Positions 53,185 through 63,501 of a stretch of 64,000 nucleotides of DNA are shown piece by piece. Under the pieces are notes generated by a model, which was given only the letters and a program-made list of their open reading frames with translations, made no database searches and had not been told where the DNA came from. The first letter of the stretch is position 1. Each line of letters starts with the position of its first letter. The stretch is from Butyrivibrio sp. AE3009 (GTDB lineage: Bacteria > Bacillota > Clostridia > Lachnospirales > Lachnospiraceae): the NCBI RefSeq assembly GCF_000420845.1, contig NZ_ATVS01000008.1, positions 62,001 through 126,000 of the forward strand, read 5' to 3'. The position numbers were made by a program, and so were the translations under genes.

Positions 53185-56100
53185 TTAATATTCTGGTTTA
53201 GTCAGGTGAACCATCTTGGTCTTACTCCACTGTCCTGCGAAGTAATCACCAGTGGAATCAATTACTTCCTGTCTTAAGCGGATGTAATAGTTCTTGCCAT
53301 AAGTAAGCTTCACCTTTGGATAATTGTAATTATCGCCACTGTCTCTCACTGCCTTATCCCATATAACAGTCTTAACATCATCTGAGAAATCAGAGGTTGT
53401 TGAATACTCAAATACGATTCTGCTGTATCCCTGGCTTGGAGAATAATCGCTATGAAGAGTAAGCTCATCACCGTTGACATCATCGCCATAAACATACAGT
53501 TTAGGTACCCCGGGTGAAACAGCATACCAGATAACATTGAGTACAACAGAGGCATCCTGCTTGGTACCAAAGCCGCTATAGAAGCGTTTTTCATACCTTG
53601 TGATGTTGTTTTCATTTATTATATAGGTAGCGTAAATGCTTCCCTTATAATCCTTTGTGGTTGAAAGTGTATTAACGTTATAACCGCTTCTCTTTGCATA
53701 AGGGGATACTTCGTTATATACGTTTTCCAGTGTATCTTTGTAGTATACTTTGTCAGCTACCAGAGTCTTTGCTGTGCTGCCCTTATAGGTACCACCATTG
53801 GGATTCACATATACCTTATAGGATATTTCTTCAAAAACAGGCTTCAGCACAACATCCTGCTTGTTGGTCTTTTTGATCTTCTTAACATAAGTCTCGGTAG
53901 TATCGGTATATTCGATAGCTGAGACATCAGTAAGATCATTTGCAATCGTCCAGCCCTTGAATACAAAACCTGTTGCCTTAACAGCCTTAGGAGTTACATC
54001 CTTAGTGCCATATGAAACCCTCTGCCAGAAGTAATAAGAGGTACCAATGTAGCTCTGACTTACCTGTGTGCGGTCTGTTCCCCTAATTACAACTGCTGTA
54101 TCTGAGGTGGTGATGTAATGCTCTGTAGGCACCCAGCGGGTATAGATTTTGATATTAGTATCCTTGCCGCTTCCGAGCTTGGTTGTGTATATTGCTGCCT
54201 TAGTCAATTTGGAATCAGTATAAAATCCCCCAAACTCATATCCGTCTCTTGTCCATCCGGGATTTTCGATGTAGTAATCATAAGTTTCATAGGTAAAGGC
54301 TGTCTTACCGTCAACCTTATACAGCTCTCCCTTTTTGGGATCAACTGTTTTACCCTCTGCATTCTTAACATCGGATGCACCGGGCAAAAGAGTGATGGTA
54401 TAGGTATTCTCGTTACCGAAATCAGCCTCAAGATAAACATTGGCCAAAGTACCTGCCTTGATTGCAGTTACATATCCGTTAGCATTGGTAACCACATATT
54501 CTTCTGATCCTGGAGCTGCTTTCCAGCCTAAGAATTTCCAGCCCTTAGAGGTTGCAACTGCTTTAATCGGAAGATTCTTGGTCACGTTCTTGGCAGTAAA
54601 TGTATATGTAGCTTTGCTTACGTTTCCTCCGGCATAATATGAAATACGATATACCTTATCCTGAGGAACAACATAAAGAGTTACAGGCACTTCAAGGCTG
54701 TTACCCTCTGCTGTCTTAGGAAGGAACTTGGAATAAACGGTGTTGAGCTTATAAGTAGCTTTCTTGGCGCCGGGTGCGGTAGCAAAGCCTGCTACACTCT
54801 TGCCTTCTCCAAGAGCACCGTAATTCTCTACGAAATATGCAGCACTTGTAAAATCAAGGTTTTCATCATAGAATACGTCGTCGCGCCATGGCATTTCCAA
54901 AACATTTCCGTCAGCGTCCACAAGATCAGAACCATCATTGTTCTTGATTGTAATGACGTAATGAAGTGCTTCCCAATCTGCCACCAATAGCAGATCATCC
55001 GTAGCCAGTTCTGTTAACTTGCCGCCCTTGATGTAACCGGCTTCCACGGCATCAACCAGCTCTATGTTATCGTACTCATCGATGGGTGCCCAGACTTTCC
55101 ATCCATTAAACTTGTATCCGGGCATTGAGGGATTAGGAATAGCTGTTCCGTCGCCTGTCTTGAAGGTCTTAGGTGCCTTGCTGATTTTTCCGCCGCTAAG
55201 TTGATAGGTCAGCTTATTGGTATCAGGTGTCCATACAGCCTTGATCCTGTATTTGCCATCAGTGTCAATATCAAAAGTATTAAGTACAATCTTATCTGCG
55301 GGTTTGAAAAGCTTATCCTTTCCCTTTACCTTAGCAGCCCATCCTTTGAAGGTATAACCTTCTTTTACAGGTCTGTAATTTCTGATCCAGCCGTAAATAG
55401 TATAGTTTTTGAAGGAATAAGTATCATCGTACCAAATGTCACCAACTTTCAGTGAAGCATCTTCAAAATCAAGTACAAGTTCATAGCGGATTGCCTGCCA
55501 CTGAGCTCTAAGCTCCATATCGCGGAATACATCATCACCGTAATATCTCTCATCGTAATAATAGCTGCTCCATCCGGTAAAGGTGTAGCCGGGCATTGTA
55601 ACTTCAGGATTGACAGTATTGATAGAGAAGCCATCTTCGGCAGACTCATCTGCAACATAATTAAGAAGCGGCTGTCTGTTGACGGTTTTACTGTCAAGCT
55701 TGTAGGTTACTTTGGTCTTACTCTTGGATGTTCCGCCGTTGAAATTATAGGTAAGTGTATAGGTGCCAAGTTTCCAGATAGGCGTAACTTCTGCATACTC
55801 CCCCTCCTTGGTTGCAAGGCAGGGAAGCTTGGCAGCGGCAGTATTTACTTTGCCTGTCTTGCCTGCCGCGTCCTTGTAGGTCCAACCAACCAGTTCATAA
55901 CCCGGAATCTGCATCTCATCGCCGTACAGAACGACAGGCTCACCCAGCTCAACCTGCATGGTGTAGCCATCAATATATCCCCACTGATGTTCCTGGAGAC
56001 AGCCTTCAGGTTTACCAAGCCTGAATTTTACATTGTAGGTGCCCTGTGAAGGACCGGGTGATTTCACATTAATAGTCTCTGTTTCATCTTCTGCTTCGAC

Positions 56101-56469
56101 GGATTCAACCTCTTCAGGAAGAATCTCTTCAAACTCAGTTAAGTTCTCAACATCTTCGTAAACTTCTTCTACCGTTACATCTTCGGCAGGTTCTTCGCCG
56201 GTATAGAACTCTCCGGCTTCAGCATCTTCTTCTGCGATGCCTTCTTCGGGGGCTTCTTCGGATCCGTCCTCATCATAATACTCATCCTCAGTGTACTCTT
56301 CGGTGTCCTCTTCCGAATCTTCCACCTCCAGGATCTCTTCTGCTGATTCCTCGAAAACAGCCTCCTCAGGCTCTGTCTCCGCAGCATAGGCAGGTACCGA
56401 TAACATGGACACCGCCATTGCAGCTGAAAGGGTAATGCTAAGCATCTTACCAATCAACCTTCTTTTCAT
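53185..56469 (-). CDS. Secreted InlB-repeat (Listeria-Bacteroides repeat) protein, 1094 aa
   Basis: Paralogue of the 1142-residue protein, with matching signal peptide (MKRRLIGKMLSITLSAAMAV) and the same order of modules. The acidic segment after the signal (about 31-145) is richer in Asp and Tyr. InlB-type repeats follow (TYNFNGGTSKSKTKVTYK, PGYTFTGW, EGYTFKGWAAKVKGK), then a C-terminal module ending YFAGQWSKTKMVHL as in the paralogue. No anchor motif is visible. ATG 56467-56469 was chosen with AAAGGAG 6 bases upstream; the frame opens six codons earlier. Separate terminators show that the two paralogues are individual transcripts. Confidence 0.9.
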   Translation of the reverse strand: MKRRLIGKMLSITLSAAMAVSMLSVPAYAAETEPEEAVFEESAEEILEVEDSEEDTEEYTEDEYYDEDGSEEAPEEGIAEEDAEAGEFYTGEEPAEDVTVEEVYEDVENLTEFEEILPEEVESVEAEDETETINVKSPGPSQGTYNVKFRLGKPEGCLQEHQWGYIDGYTMQVELGEPVVLYGDEMQIPGYELVGWTYKDAAGKTGKVNTAAAKLPCLATKEGEYAEVTPIWKLGTYTLTYNFNGGTSKSKTKVTYKLDSKTVNRQPLLNYVADESAEDGFSINTVNPEVTMPGYTFTGWSSYYYDERYYGDDVFRDMELRAQWQAIRYELVLDFEDASLKVGDIWYDDTYSFKNYTIYGWIRNYRPVKEGYTFKGWAAKVKGKDKLFKPADKIVLNTFDIDTDGKYRIKAVWTPDTNKLTYQLSGGKISKAPKTFKTGDGTAIPNPSMPGYKFNGWKVWAPIDEYDNIELVDAVEAGYIKGGKLTELATDDLLLVADWEALHYVITIKNNDGSDLVDADGNVLEMPWRDDVFYDENLDFTSAAYFVENYGALGEGKSVAGFATAPGAKKATYKLNTVYSKFLPKTAEGNSLEVPVTLYVVPQDKVYRISYYAGGNVSKATYTFTAKNVTKNLPIKAVATSKGWKFLGWKAAPGSEEYVVTNANGYVTAIKAGTLANVYLEADFGNENTYTITLLPGASDVKNAEGKTVDPKKGELYKVDGKTAFTYETYDYYIENPGWTRDGYEFGGFYTDSKLTKAAIYTTKLGSGKDTNIKIYTRWVPTEHYITTSDTAVVIRGTDRTQVSQSYIGTSYYFWQRVSYGTKDVTPKAVKATGFVFKGWTIANDLTDVSAIEYTDTTETYVKKIKKTNKQDVVLKPVFEEISYKVYVNPNGGTYKGSTAKTLVADKVYYKDTLENVYNEVSPYAKRSGYNVNTLSTTKDYKGSIYATYIINENNITRYEKRFYSGFGTKQDASVVLNVIWYAVSPGVPKLYVYGDDVNGDELTLHSDYSPSQGYSRIVFEYSTTSDFSDDVKTVIWDKAVRDSGDNYNYPKVKLTYGKNYYIRLRQEVIDSTGDYFAGQWSKTKMVHLTKPEY

Positions 56470-56600
56470 AGATTTCTCCTTTCGCACATATATTTTTCAA
56501 TCAAACACCCCTAAAACCGCGCACAATGCGCACAAGATTATTGTATCACAAATACATGACGTGAAATCCACATTATATCTGCATTTGATAAAAAATTCCC

Positions 56601-56646
56601 AAAAAAGAGAACCCTGAGCTATGTTATCCAAAGCTCAAGGTTCTCT
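56601..56646 (-). terminator. Terminator of the active subtilisin-like protease gene
   Basis: A 15-base stem (56606-56620 / 56632-56646, one mismatch) is followed on the minus strand by TTTTTT. It begins 7 bases after the stop codon. Confidence 0.92.
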
Positions 56647-56652
56647 GAAATT

Positions 56653-59600
56653 TTATCTGTAGTCCTTTACTATTATCTTTATTGACGTTGTTGCATTGCT
56701 GCCATCAAGGGCTCTTATCTTAATTGTCGTTGTTCCAAGCCCATGCGCTGTTACATATAATCTTGGAACATAACTCTCTCCGTATTTCTCAATAGTAGCA
56801 TATGCCGTAGCAACAGACGATTTGCTGCTTGTAACCTCAAATCTGGTACCAACATATCCATTTTTGCCAAGCAAAAAGTACCCGCCATAACTACCTATTT
56901 CACTGTCATCATAATAATCTACGGTAATTTGATGGAAGTCGCCATACAAATCATCCTGATAGCAAACCGCCAGACCTTCATCCGCTATCGAAGCACGATA
57001 TGTCTTGGATGCAGTATAATTCGTACCATCCGTTGTTGTTGCCTTAACAACAAATCCGAAGTCATAACCATACGGAAGATATTCAATTGCTTTCCCATAA
57101 GCAGCTTGTTTTCCAACTGTTACCTTGCCCTTTGAGAATGAAAAAGCTTTTGTCTTCATGATCGCTTTTTTGGTTACTTCATCCAACGGATCGGTAGTTA
57201 CAGTCGTATCTTCATCCTGATATATACCAACTATATCATAGCTCCATTTAACTTTGGTAACAGTGGGCTTACCGTAAGCATTACCGATGGCAGCGACCGC
57301 TGTGGCGCTCTTTCCATAGCCTATATAATCACCCTGATTATTCTTGGTTGTAATTGCAATACCTGATGCAGGAGTGATTACCTTAACTTTGATGGTCGCT
57401 TTCTTCTTACTTCCATCGAGAGGATATACAGTGATTGTCGCTGTTCCGGGCTGGTCAGCAATAATATCGAATCCATCCATCATCTCATTTTCAGGAGAAG
57501 CGATTCTGTAATTTGTGGATGTGCAGTAATATGACACTTTTCCACGAAGATCTGCTCCCGACTGGGTAAGGAACGATGGAGTAATATGAATAGTTGTCTC
57601 ATCTACACCACTTGCTTCATCGATATTCTGGCTAAACAAAGTTAATGATGTTACAGAATCTTTCTTAACAACCACTGAATTTAGTTCTTTGGGATCATCA
57701 GCTTTAAGCTTAACCTGCTTGGTAATCTCATCAATAATACTTACATAGGTTACGTAGTACAGATCCGTTATGTCTTTACTTGTAGCAGTTATCTCAATGT
57801 TTCCTGTTGTTACAGTCTTGGGAACTAAGAGATTACCTTTAGCATCAATAGTTATGCCCTTGGCTGCTGATTTCTCATCTACAGACCAGGTAGCAGCTTT
57901 ACTCTTGTAATTAGTAACAACTGAATACTTGGTTTTAGCTCCCGGCACTACATAAGATGGTCCTGAAGCATACCAATAAAAGGATTTGTATACCGTCTGC
58001 GGCTTGATTGTGTACTTAATCGTAGTTACTTTACTAAGTACTCCACTTCCTGTTAATACCGCAATTTTAACGGTCATGTTCTTATTCTTTTTCTCATCAT
58101 ATCCAAACCAGCTGATGTAACGCTCCTGATTGTTGTCAGGATCATACTCATAATATGTGCAGCCTGCCTGGATCACTCCATTAATAACAACTGGGTTCTT
58201 ACCGTTTGTTGTATATACGATTTTCGAACCAGTAAGCAGCTTAGGATCACCGCCATAATTCTCAGGCGTAATTGTCACTTTTGCATCTTGCAGTGCACCG
58301 CTGATCGTAGCGGTAGCATTATCGCCGCCGGCTTTTGCTATCTGATTGCCTTCGAGATCTGTTACCGTAACAGTAGGCGCAGTTGTGTCGCCAAGCATCT
58401 TGGCTACGTCTATGATTCCGGCTCCCATTCCTTTGGAGACTGTCTTATTGGCAGAAGCTTTAACGATTTCCTCCATCTTGTCAGGTGCTACGTGCCCATA
58501 CGCACTCATATACAGAGCGCAGGCACCGGCAACAACAGGAGTTGACATGGAAGTGCCGCTCATTACTTCGTATTCCTTGGTGCTGCTCGGATTATTTTTA
58601 ATATCCCTGAAAGTTGAATAGATATTTGAACCGGGAGCTGCTATGTCACACCAGTCACCGTAATTTGAGAAATTCGACTTTTCTCCGGCTTCATTGATTG
58701 AAGCTACCGCAAGTACATGTTCATATCCAACCGGATACATTCTGGCATTAGAGTATTCGTTACCCATTGCTACTACAACAGTAATGCCGGCTTTATAAGC
58801 TTCTGCAATTGCATCTTGAACAGCCTGATAGTATCCTGCACCGCCAATACTCATATTGATGATGTCAGCTCTTCTCTCTGTGCTTTTATCAAAATGATAA
58901 TCGGTTATATAACCCTCTTCATCTGAAACAAAATTAGAAGTATATCCCGCAACATAGAATACTGCCCTGGCTTCATCTGCAATTGTATAGTATGATAAGT
59001 CACCTTCTACCGTAACCGCATTAACAGCAAGAATATTAACGCCCGGAGCCACTCCTGCTCCTCCGACGCCATTTCCAACGGAAGCTGCAATTATTCCCGC
59101 TACATGAGTTCCATGACCTTCCCTGTCATCATCAGGTGCATAATTCGAAATAAAGTCATTTGCGAGCTTAACTCTATCCTTCAGATCCTCATGGCTTGCC
59201 TGTACGCCTGAGTCAATAACAGCAACCGTAACATCTGAGCTTCCGGTTGTAACGCCCCAGGCTGCATAGGTATGGATCATATCATGCTGCCACTGATAGT
59301 TCTCTCCGTTGTCGGGATTAAGACCGGGATCGTTATATCCGAAATTATAATAACTTCTGTCCCATCCATATGGCTCGGATGCAAATTCCGCCTCATCTTC
59401 AACGTTAGGTTCGGTAGCGACTGTCATAATGTTAGGCTCTACCGCCGGAAGGTTATAATTGGCTTCACTTATTCCTGCAAGATAGGCATCTTCAACAGAA
59501 TAATCCGTCTCGGTAAGATCAAGTACAACAATGCCATAATACAAGCTCTTAATCTTGGCACCGTAAGCAGCTGCAATAGCCTTGGCTTCTTCCAATGTAG

Positions 59601-60003
59601 CTGCGGGAGCAATAGCTTCTCCTGCTACGTAATCAACACCTGCGGTCAGATTGCTAAAATCGATCTTCCCGGCTTTTCTTAAGTTTGCTTTGTATTCTTT
59701 CTGGGACGCGGTGAGAGCGATGCCGCCGATTCTGCTTTCCTGAAGCTCAGCATCTTCCTCTATAACCTCTTCTTCCGGAAGCACAGAATCCTCCAAGGCC
59801 TCCTCTTCCAAATCCATATCGAATTCGAAATCGGCCTCTTCGGTCACATCTTCATCTGTGCTAAAATACTCTTCATCATCAGTTTCAAGGAAAATTTCTT
59901 CAGAATCTGCAGGGACATCCTGCGCAAGAACCAGGGCCGGCTGGCTAACTACCATGTTAGCTGCAAGTAATGCGGCCACCCACACTTTTGATCTCTTAAT
60001 CAT
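56653..60003 (-). CDS. Secreted subtilisin-like serine protease (S8), catalytic triad intact, 1116 aa
   Basis: Exported protease. Signal peptide to about LVLAQ, an acidic segment (about 30-90), an inhibitor-like prodomain (about 110-205, with EEAKAIAAAYGA) and the S8 domain: Asp264 in VAVIDSGVQ, His297 in GHGTHVAG, oxyanion Asn in VVAMGNEYSN, and Ser485 in GTSMSTPVVAG. After about residue 540 come a chitobiase-like beta-module (IVYTTNGKNP) and further Ig-like modules to the end, with no wall anchor. ATG 60001-60003 has AAGGAGG 6 bases upstream; the open frame starts 18 codons earlier. It probably degrades feed or host protein, or matures secreted partners. Its neighbour upstream is a catalytically damaged paralogue. 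Confidence 0.93.
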   Translation of the reverse strand: MIKRSKVWVAALLAANMVVSQPALVLAQDVPADSEEIFLETDDEEYFSTDEDVTEEADFEFDMDLEEEALEDSVLPEEEVIEEDAELQESRIGGIALTASQKEYKANLRKAGKIDFSNLTAGVDYVAGEAIAPAATLEEAKAIAAAYGAKIKSLYYGIVVLDLTETDYSVEDAYLAGISEANYNLPAVEPNIMTVATEPNVEDEAEFASEPYGWDRSYYNFGYNDPGLNPDNGENYQWQHDMIHTYAAWGVTTGSSDVTVAVIDSGVQASHEDLKDRVKLANDFISNYAPDDDREGHGTHVAGIIAASVGNGVGGAGVAPGVNILAVNAVTVEGDLSYYTIADEARAVFYVAGYTSNFVSDEEGYITDYHFDKSTERRADIINMSIGGAGYYQAVQDAIAEAYKAGITVVVAMGNEYSNARMYPVGYEHVLAVASINEAGEKSNFSNYGDWCDIAAPGSNIYSTFRDIKNNPSSTKEYEVMSGTSMSTPVVAGACALYMSAYGHVAPDKMEEIVKASANKTVSKGMGAGIIDVAKMLGDTTAPTVTVTDLEGNQIAKAGGDNATATISGALQDAKVTITPENYGGDPKLLTGSKIVYTTNGKNPVVINGVIQAGCTYYEYDPDNNQERYISWFGYDEKKNKNMTVKIAVLTGSGVLSKVTTIKYTIKPQTVYKSFYWYASGPSYVVPGAKTKYSVVTNYKSKAATWSVDEKSAAKGITIDAKGNLLVPKTVTTGNIEITATSKDITDLYYVTYVSIIDEITKQVKLKADDPKELNSVVVKKDSVTSLTLFSQNIDEASGVDETTIHITPSFLTQSGADLRGKVSYYCTSTNYRIASPENEMMDGFDIIADQPGTATITVYPLDGSKKKATIKVKVITPASGIAITTKNNQGDYIGYGKSATAVAAIGNAYGKPTVTKVKWSYDIVGIYQDEDTTVTTDPLDEVTKKAIMKTKAFSFSKGKVTVGKQAAYGKAIEYLPYGYDFGFVVKATTTDGTNYTASKTYRASIADEGLAVCYQDDLYGDFHQITVDYYDDSEIGSYGGYFLLGKNGYVGTRFEVTSSKSSVATAYATIEKYGESYVPRLYVTAHGLGTTTIKIRALDGSNATTSIKIIVKDYR

Positions 60004-60140
60004 TAAAAACCTCCTTATTTTTAAGACTGCGAGTTTCAATAATGATAAGCTTTGCACGCTTTTCCATAACTATATGTCACTACGATTCGAAAGTCACTAA
60101 AATTTTCATTAAAAAAAGATGATAGTTTTCGCAACAAAAT

Positions 60141-60168
60141 TGCAGGGCGCCAAGTTCAGCGCCCTGCA
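60141..60168 (-). terminator. Terminator of the pseudo-protease gene
   Basis: TGCAGGGCGC (60141-60150) pairs perfectly with GCGCCCTGCA (60159-60168), loop of 8, followed on the minus strand by ATTTTG. The T-run is short. It starts 15 bases after the stop at 60184. Confidence 0.78.
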
Positions 60169-60183
60169 TGGAATATAACGATA

Positions 60184-63100
60184 TTAGTTTACTTTGACCT
60201 TTAATTTGGCGGTCTTGCCGGAGCCGTCAAGTGCCTTGACGGTCAAGGTGGCAGAACCCTTCTTATATGCCACGACATACAGAATATGCCCGCCGGTATA
60301 TCCGGATACAATGGTAGGATTGCTGCTGATTACTTCATAGGCATGGACACCGTCGGAATCTATGGTAAACTCCATGATCTTCTCGGCATCGGCCTCAGAT
60401 ATCTCACATGATGCACCTGCGCTGATCACCAGCCTTGTTCTGGGTGAATCCACGTAGAACTTGTCTGTCGCCTTATAGCCTGTTCCATCCGTGGTCCCCG
60501 CTGTTACCTCAAAAAGAAGCCCCTTGGTATCAGCTGCGCTGTAAGGTGAATACTGTGCGATAGCATTGGTAAGTACTGCCTGTTTGCCGGCTGTTATCTT
60601 GCCCTTGGAGAAGGTGAAGGCCTTGAGCTTAATCAGTGCTGCCGCATCTGCATCGGATACGAAAGTTTCCTTAAGATCGCTGTTATAAAATCCGATTCTG
60701 TAGGACCAGTCAACCTTTTTAACAGAAGGCTTACCATAGGTATCTCCAAGATTAGCCTTGACTGTAGCGCTCTTGCCGTAGGCGATATTATGAACCTGAT
60801 TGCCTGCAATCGACAGAGCCACTCCGGAAGCGGGATTTATAACGGTTACTTTGACGGCTGCTTTCTTTTTGCTGCCATCTCCTGCTGTAAAGGTTACCGT
60901 TGAGGTTCCTGCGGATACTGCCTTAGCTACAAATGCGCCTGTATCTGAATCCCTATCTATCCTGACAACGTTCTTGTTACTTGAAGTGCAGGTAAAATAG
61001 GAGGTCTTCATATCTATTGCCATTCTGATGCCGGCCTTGGTGTAGACCTCAGGCCTAACCACAAGCTCGGTCTCATCGCCTGCAAAGCCGGTGCCGTCGA
61101 TGTTTGAGCTAAAGAGCGTCACTTTGATTACCGAATTAGTCTTGGGATTTCTTTTAACGTCGTTAAACTCACCGGGAGAAGTAACATCTATCTTAACGCT
61201 GTCTGCCTTCTCTTTCATCACTGTTATGGACTTGTAACCTACAAGTGTGATATTGTCCTTGCAGACCGCTCTTACTTCAATGCTCTTTGGCTTGAATCCT
61301 GCGGGAACGGTGAGTTTGCCGTTTGGTGCAATCACAGCGCCTGCAGCCTCTGCCGCATTATCAAGTTGCCAGTCCACAGGTCTTGCCTTAACTGTTTTGG
61401 TATGTGTGTAATTCTCATAAAAAACTGTCTTGAAGGAAGCACTTGTTCCGGGAACAATAGCATCCTGACCTGTTATTTCAATCTGCTGTCTGTTCTGGGC
61501 ATCAACTATGGATTCATCCACAATTGTAAACTTAACGGTGGTCACCTTACTCATAACGCCGGTACCTGAGAGGAATGCGGCCTTGAGAGTAACGGTAAGG
61601 GGCTTACTGTAATCATAGAAGAACAGCTTAAGTGCTGTAGTAGCCGGTATTGAGGGCATTGCGTCATGCCACATGTCATAATCAAGAACCTCACCGGTTG
61701 TAACAACGCCGTTTTTAACCGCAGGGTTCTGGCCGTTGACGGTATATATGATCTTGGTCTCTTTGTTAAGTTTTTCATCGCCGCCAAGGTAGTCTGAATC
61801 GAATTCAACGCGAAGGTCCGGGTCGAGGGTTCCTTTTGCAGTGACGGAGTTGCCGGAAGCTTTGGCCACTATCTCTTTTGACCCCTTAACATATTTGGCA
61901 AGAGTTACTGTGGGTGGTGTCACATTTGCGCCGAACATTTTGGCCAGATCCACCATTCCTGCACCCAATCCCTTGGCAGAGATCTTACTTGCCGAGGTTT
62001 TAAGAACCTTCTCCATGGTATCAGGATCCTGATGTCCGTATACACTCATGTAGAGAGCGCAGGCTCCGGAAACCACAGGCACTGCCATGGCAGTTTCTGA
62101 CATTGTCTTATAAGAGTTCTTGGAAGAACTGTCGGTTGATGTAATATTCTGTCCCGGTGCTGCTATATCACAGGATGCACCATAGGAAGAAAAATAAGCC
62201 CTCTCTCCGCCCTCATTCGTTGCTCCTACAGCGATAACTCCGTCATAACATGCAGGATAGCGGCAGTCATTGGATGCTGAATCTCCCATGGAAGCCACTA
62301 TGGTAACACCTGCGTCATGGGCTTTTTTAACAGCCTGCTCCACAAAGGGATCATAATAAGAAGAAGCGAAGCTCATATTGATAATATTCGCTCTTTTCTT
62401 TGGAGAAACCTCACTTTTATCGGTTCCTGCCACATAATTGATGGCAGTTATAAGGTCACTGTCCTTGATGACATAATCTTTGCTCTGCTCATCATAAGAT
62501 GAAGCATTGATCGCCATAACACTTACACCGGGAGCAACACCTGCTCCTCCTGCTTTGTTGCCTGCGTTGGCGGCGATGATTCCTGCAACGGCTGTTCCTC
62601 GACCAACCTTGTCTGTGCCGTTGTCCAGATTGATCTTAAAATCCACAGGAAGAATGAGCCTGCCGCTAAGGTCCTCATGAGTCGCAAGTATTCCGGTATC
62701 AATTACCGCTACTGTTATATCAGGATTACCTGTGGTAAGACCCCAGGCTGAATAGGAATGGATGGCATCATGGAACCACTGATATTTGTCATAAGCTGAA
62801 TTGGGATTGAGATACGGATCGTTATATCCGAATTCATAATAGCTTCTGTCCCAGCCATTGCCGTAATATTCGGTAAAATCAGCACCTTCACCGTAGACGT
62901 CTGCGATGGGCTGCTCCAAAGCAGTGATGTAGTTGGGAACTACAGCAGGAAGATCACTGTTTGCATCCATGCCAAGCTCATAGGCTGTGGCAACGCTTAA
63001 GTCAGAGCCTGCAAGACTGATGGTGGCAACACCGCCCATAAAGCTCTCCAGTTCTCCCCCGTAAGCCTTCGCTATAAGCTGTGCCTGCTCCAATGAATCT

Positions 63101-63501
63101 GCAAGAGTAATAACTTCGTCTGATACATAATCTTTGCCCTCATCAAGAGACTCCACGTTAAGCTGCACTGCGTGCTCTCTAAGTCTACCCTTGATGGACT
63201 TCTGCGCGGATGTGAGGGTCATACCTGTATCCGAAACCTCTTCCGACATTTCCTCAGGCACTACCTCGGCCTGAACCTCTTCTTCGTAAGTCTCCTCAAT
63301 CTCCGCTGCATCCTCGCTTTCAACCTCGATATCTTCCGGGATTTCTTCGGATATTTCCGCCTCTTCCTCAAGGATGTCATCTTCTAATAAAACTTCTTCT
63401 GAATCTGCAGGGAAATCCTGCGCAAGAACTGCCACTGAACTGTTCCCCAACATGTTGACAGTAAGACAAGCAGCAACAAATACTTTTGACTTCTTATACA
63501 T
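60184..63501 (-). CDS. Secreted subtilisin-like protein (S8 fold) with catalytic residues lost, 1105 aa
   Basis: Paralogue of the adjacent protease with the same order of signal peptide, acidic segment (about 30-88), prodomain, S8 domain and Ig-like modules. The Asp is kept (Asp268 in VAVIDTGIL), but the His motif GHGTHVAG reads GRGTAVAG (Arg301 and Ala304), the Ser motif GTSMSTP reads ETAMAVP (Ala471), and the oxyanion Asn is Asp (about 407). These changes are in the codons themselves (62599-62601 and 62089-62091), so the protein should be inactive as a serine protease. The reading frame is otherwise intact, arguing against decay. It may be a binding or decoy protein. Confidence 0.9.
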   Translation of the reverse strand: MYKKSKVFVAACLTVNMLGNSSVAVLAQDFPADSEEVLLEDDILEEEAEISEEIPEDIEVESEDAAEIEETYEEEVQAEVVPEEMSEEVSDTGMTLTSAQKSIKGRLREHAVQLNVESLDEGKDYVSDEVITLADSLEQAQLIAKAYGGELESFMGGVATISLAGSDLSVATAYELGMDANSDLPAVVPNYITALEQPIADVYGEGADFTEYYGNGWDRSYYEFGYNDPYLNPNSAYDKYQWFHDAIHSYSAWGLTTGNPDITVAVIDTGILATHEDLSGRLILPVDFKINLDNGTDKVGRGTAVAGIIAANAGNKAGGAGVAPGVSVMAINASSYDEQSKDYVIKDSDLITAINYVAGTDKSEVSPKKRANIINMSFASSYYDPFVEQAVKKAHDAGVTIVASMGDSASNDCRYPACYDGVIAVGATNEGGERAYFSSYGASCDIAAPGQNITSTDSSSKNSYKTMSETAMAVPVVSGACALYMSVYGHQDPDTMEKVLKTSASKISAKGLGAGMVDLAKMFGANVTPPTVTLAKYVKGSKEIVAKASGNSVTAKGTLDPDLRVEFDSDYLGGDEKLNKETKIIYTVNGQNPAVKNGVVTTGEVLDYDMWHDAMPSIPATTALKLFFYDYSKPLTVTLKAAFLSGTGVMSKVTTVKFTIVDESIVDAQNRQQIEITGQDAIVPGTSASFKTVFYENYTHTKTVKARPVDWQLDNAAEAAGAVIAPNGKLTVPAGFKPKSIEVRAVCKDNITLVGYKSITVMKEKADSVKIDVTSPGEFNDVKRNPKTNSVIKVTLFSSNIDGTGFAGDETELVVRPEVYTKAGIRMAIDMKTSYFTCTSSNKNVVRIDRDSDTGAFVAKAVSAGTSTVTFTAGDGSKKKAAVKVTVINPASGVALSIAGNQVHNIAYGKSATVKANLGDTYGKPSVKKVDWSYRIGFYNSDLKETFVSDADAAALIKLKAFTFSKGKITAGKQAVLTNAIAQYSPYSAADTKGLLFEVTAGTTDGTGYKATDKFYVDSPRTRLVISAGASCEISEADAEKIMEFTIDSDGVHAYEVISSNPTIVSGYTGGHILYVVAYKKGSATLTVKALDGSGKTAKLKVKVN

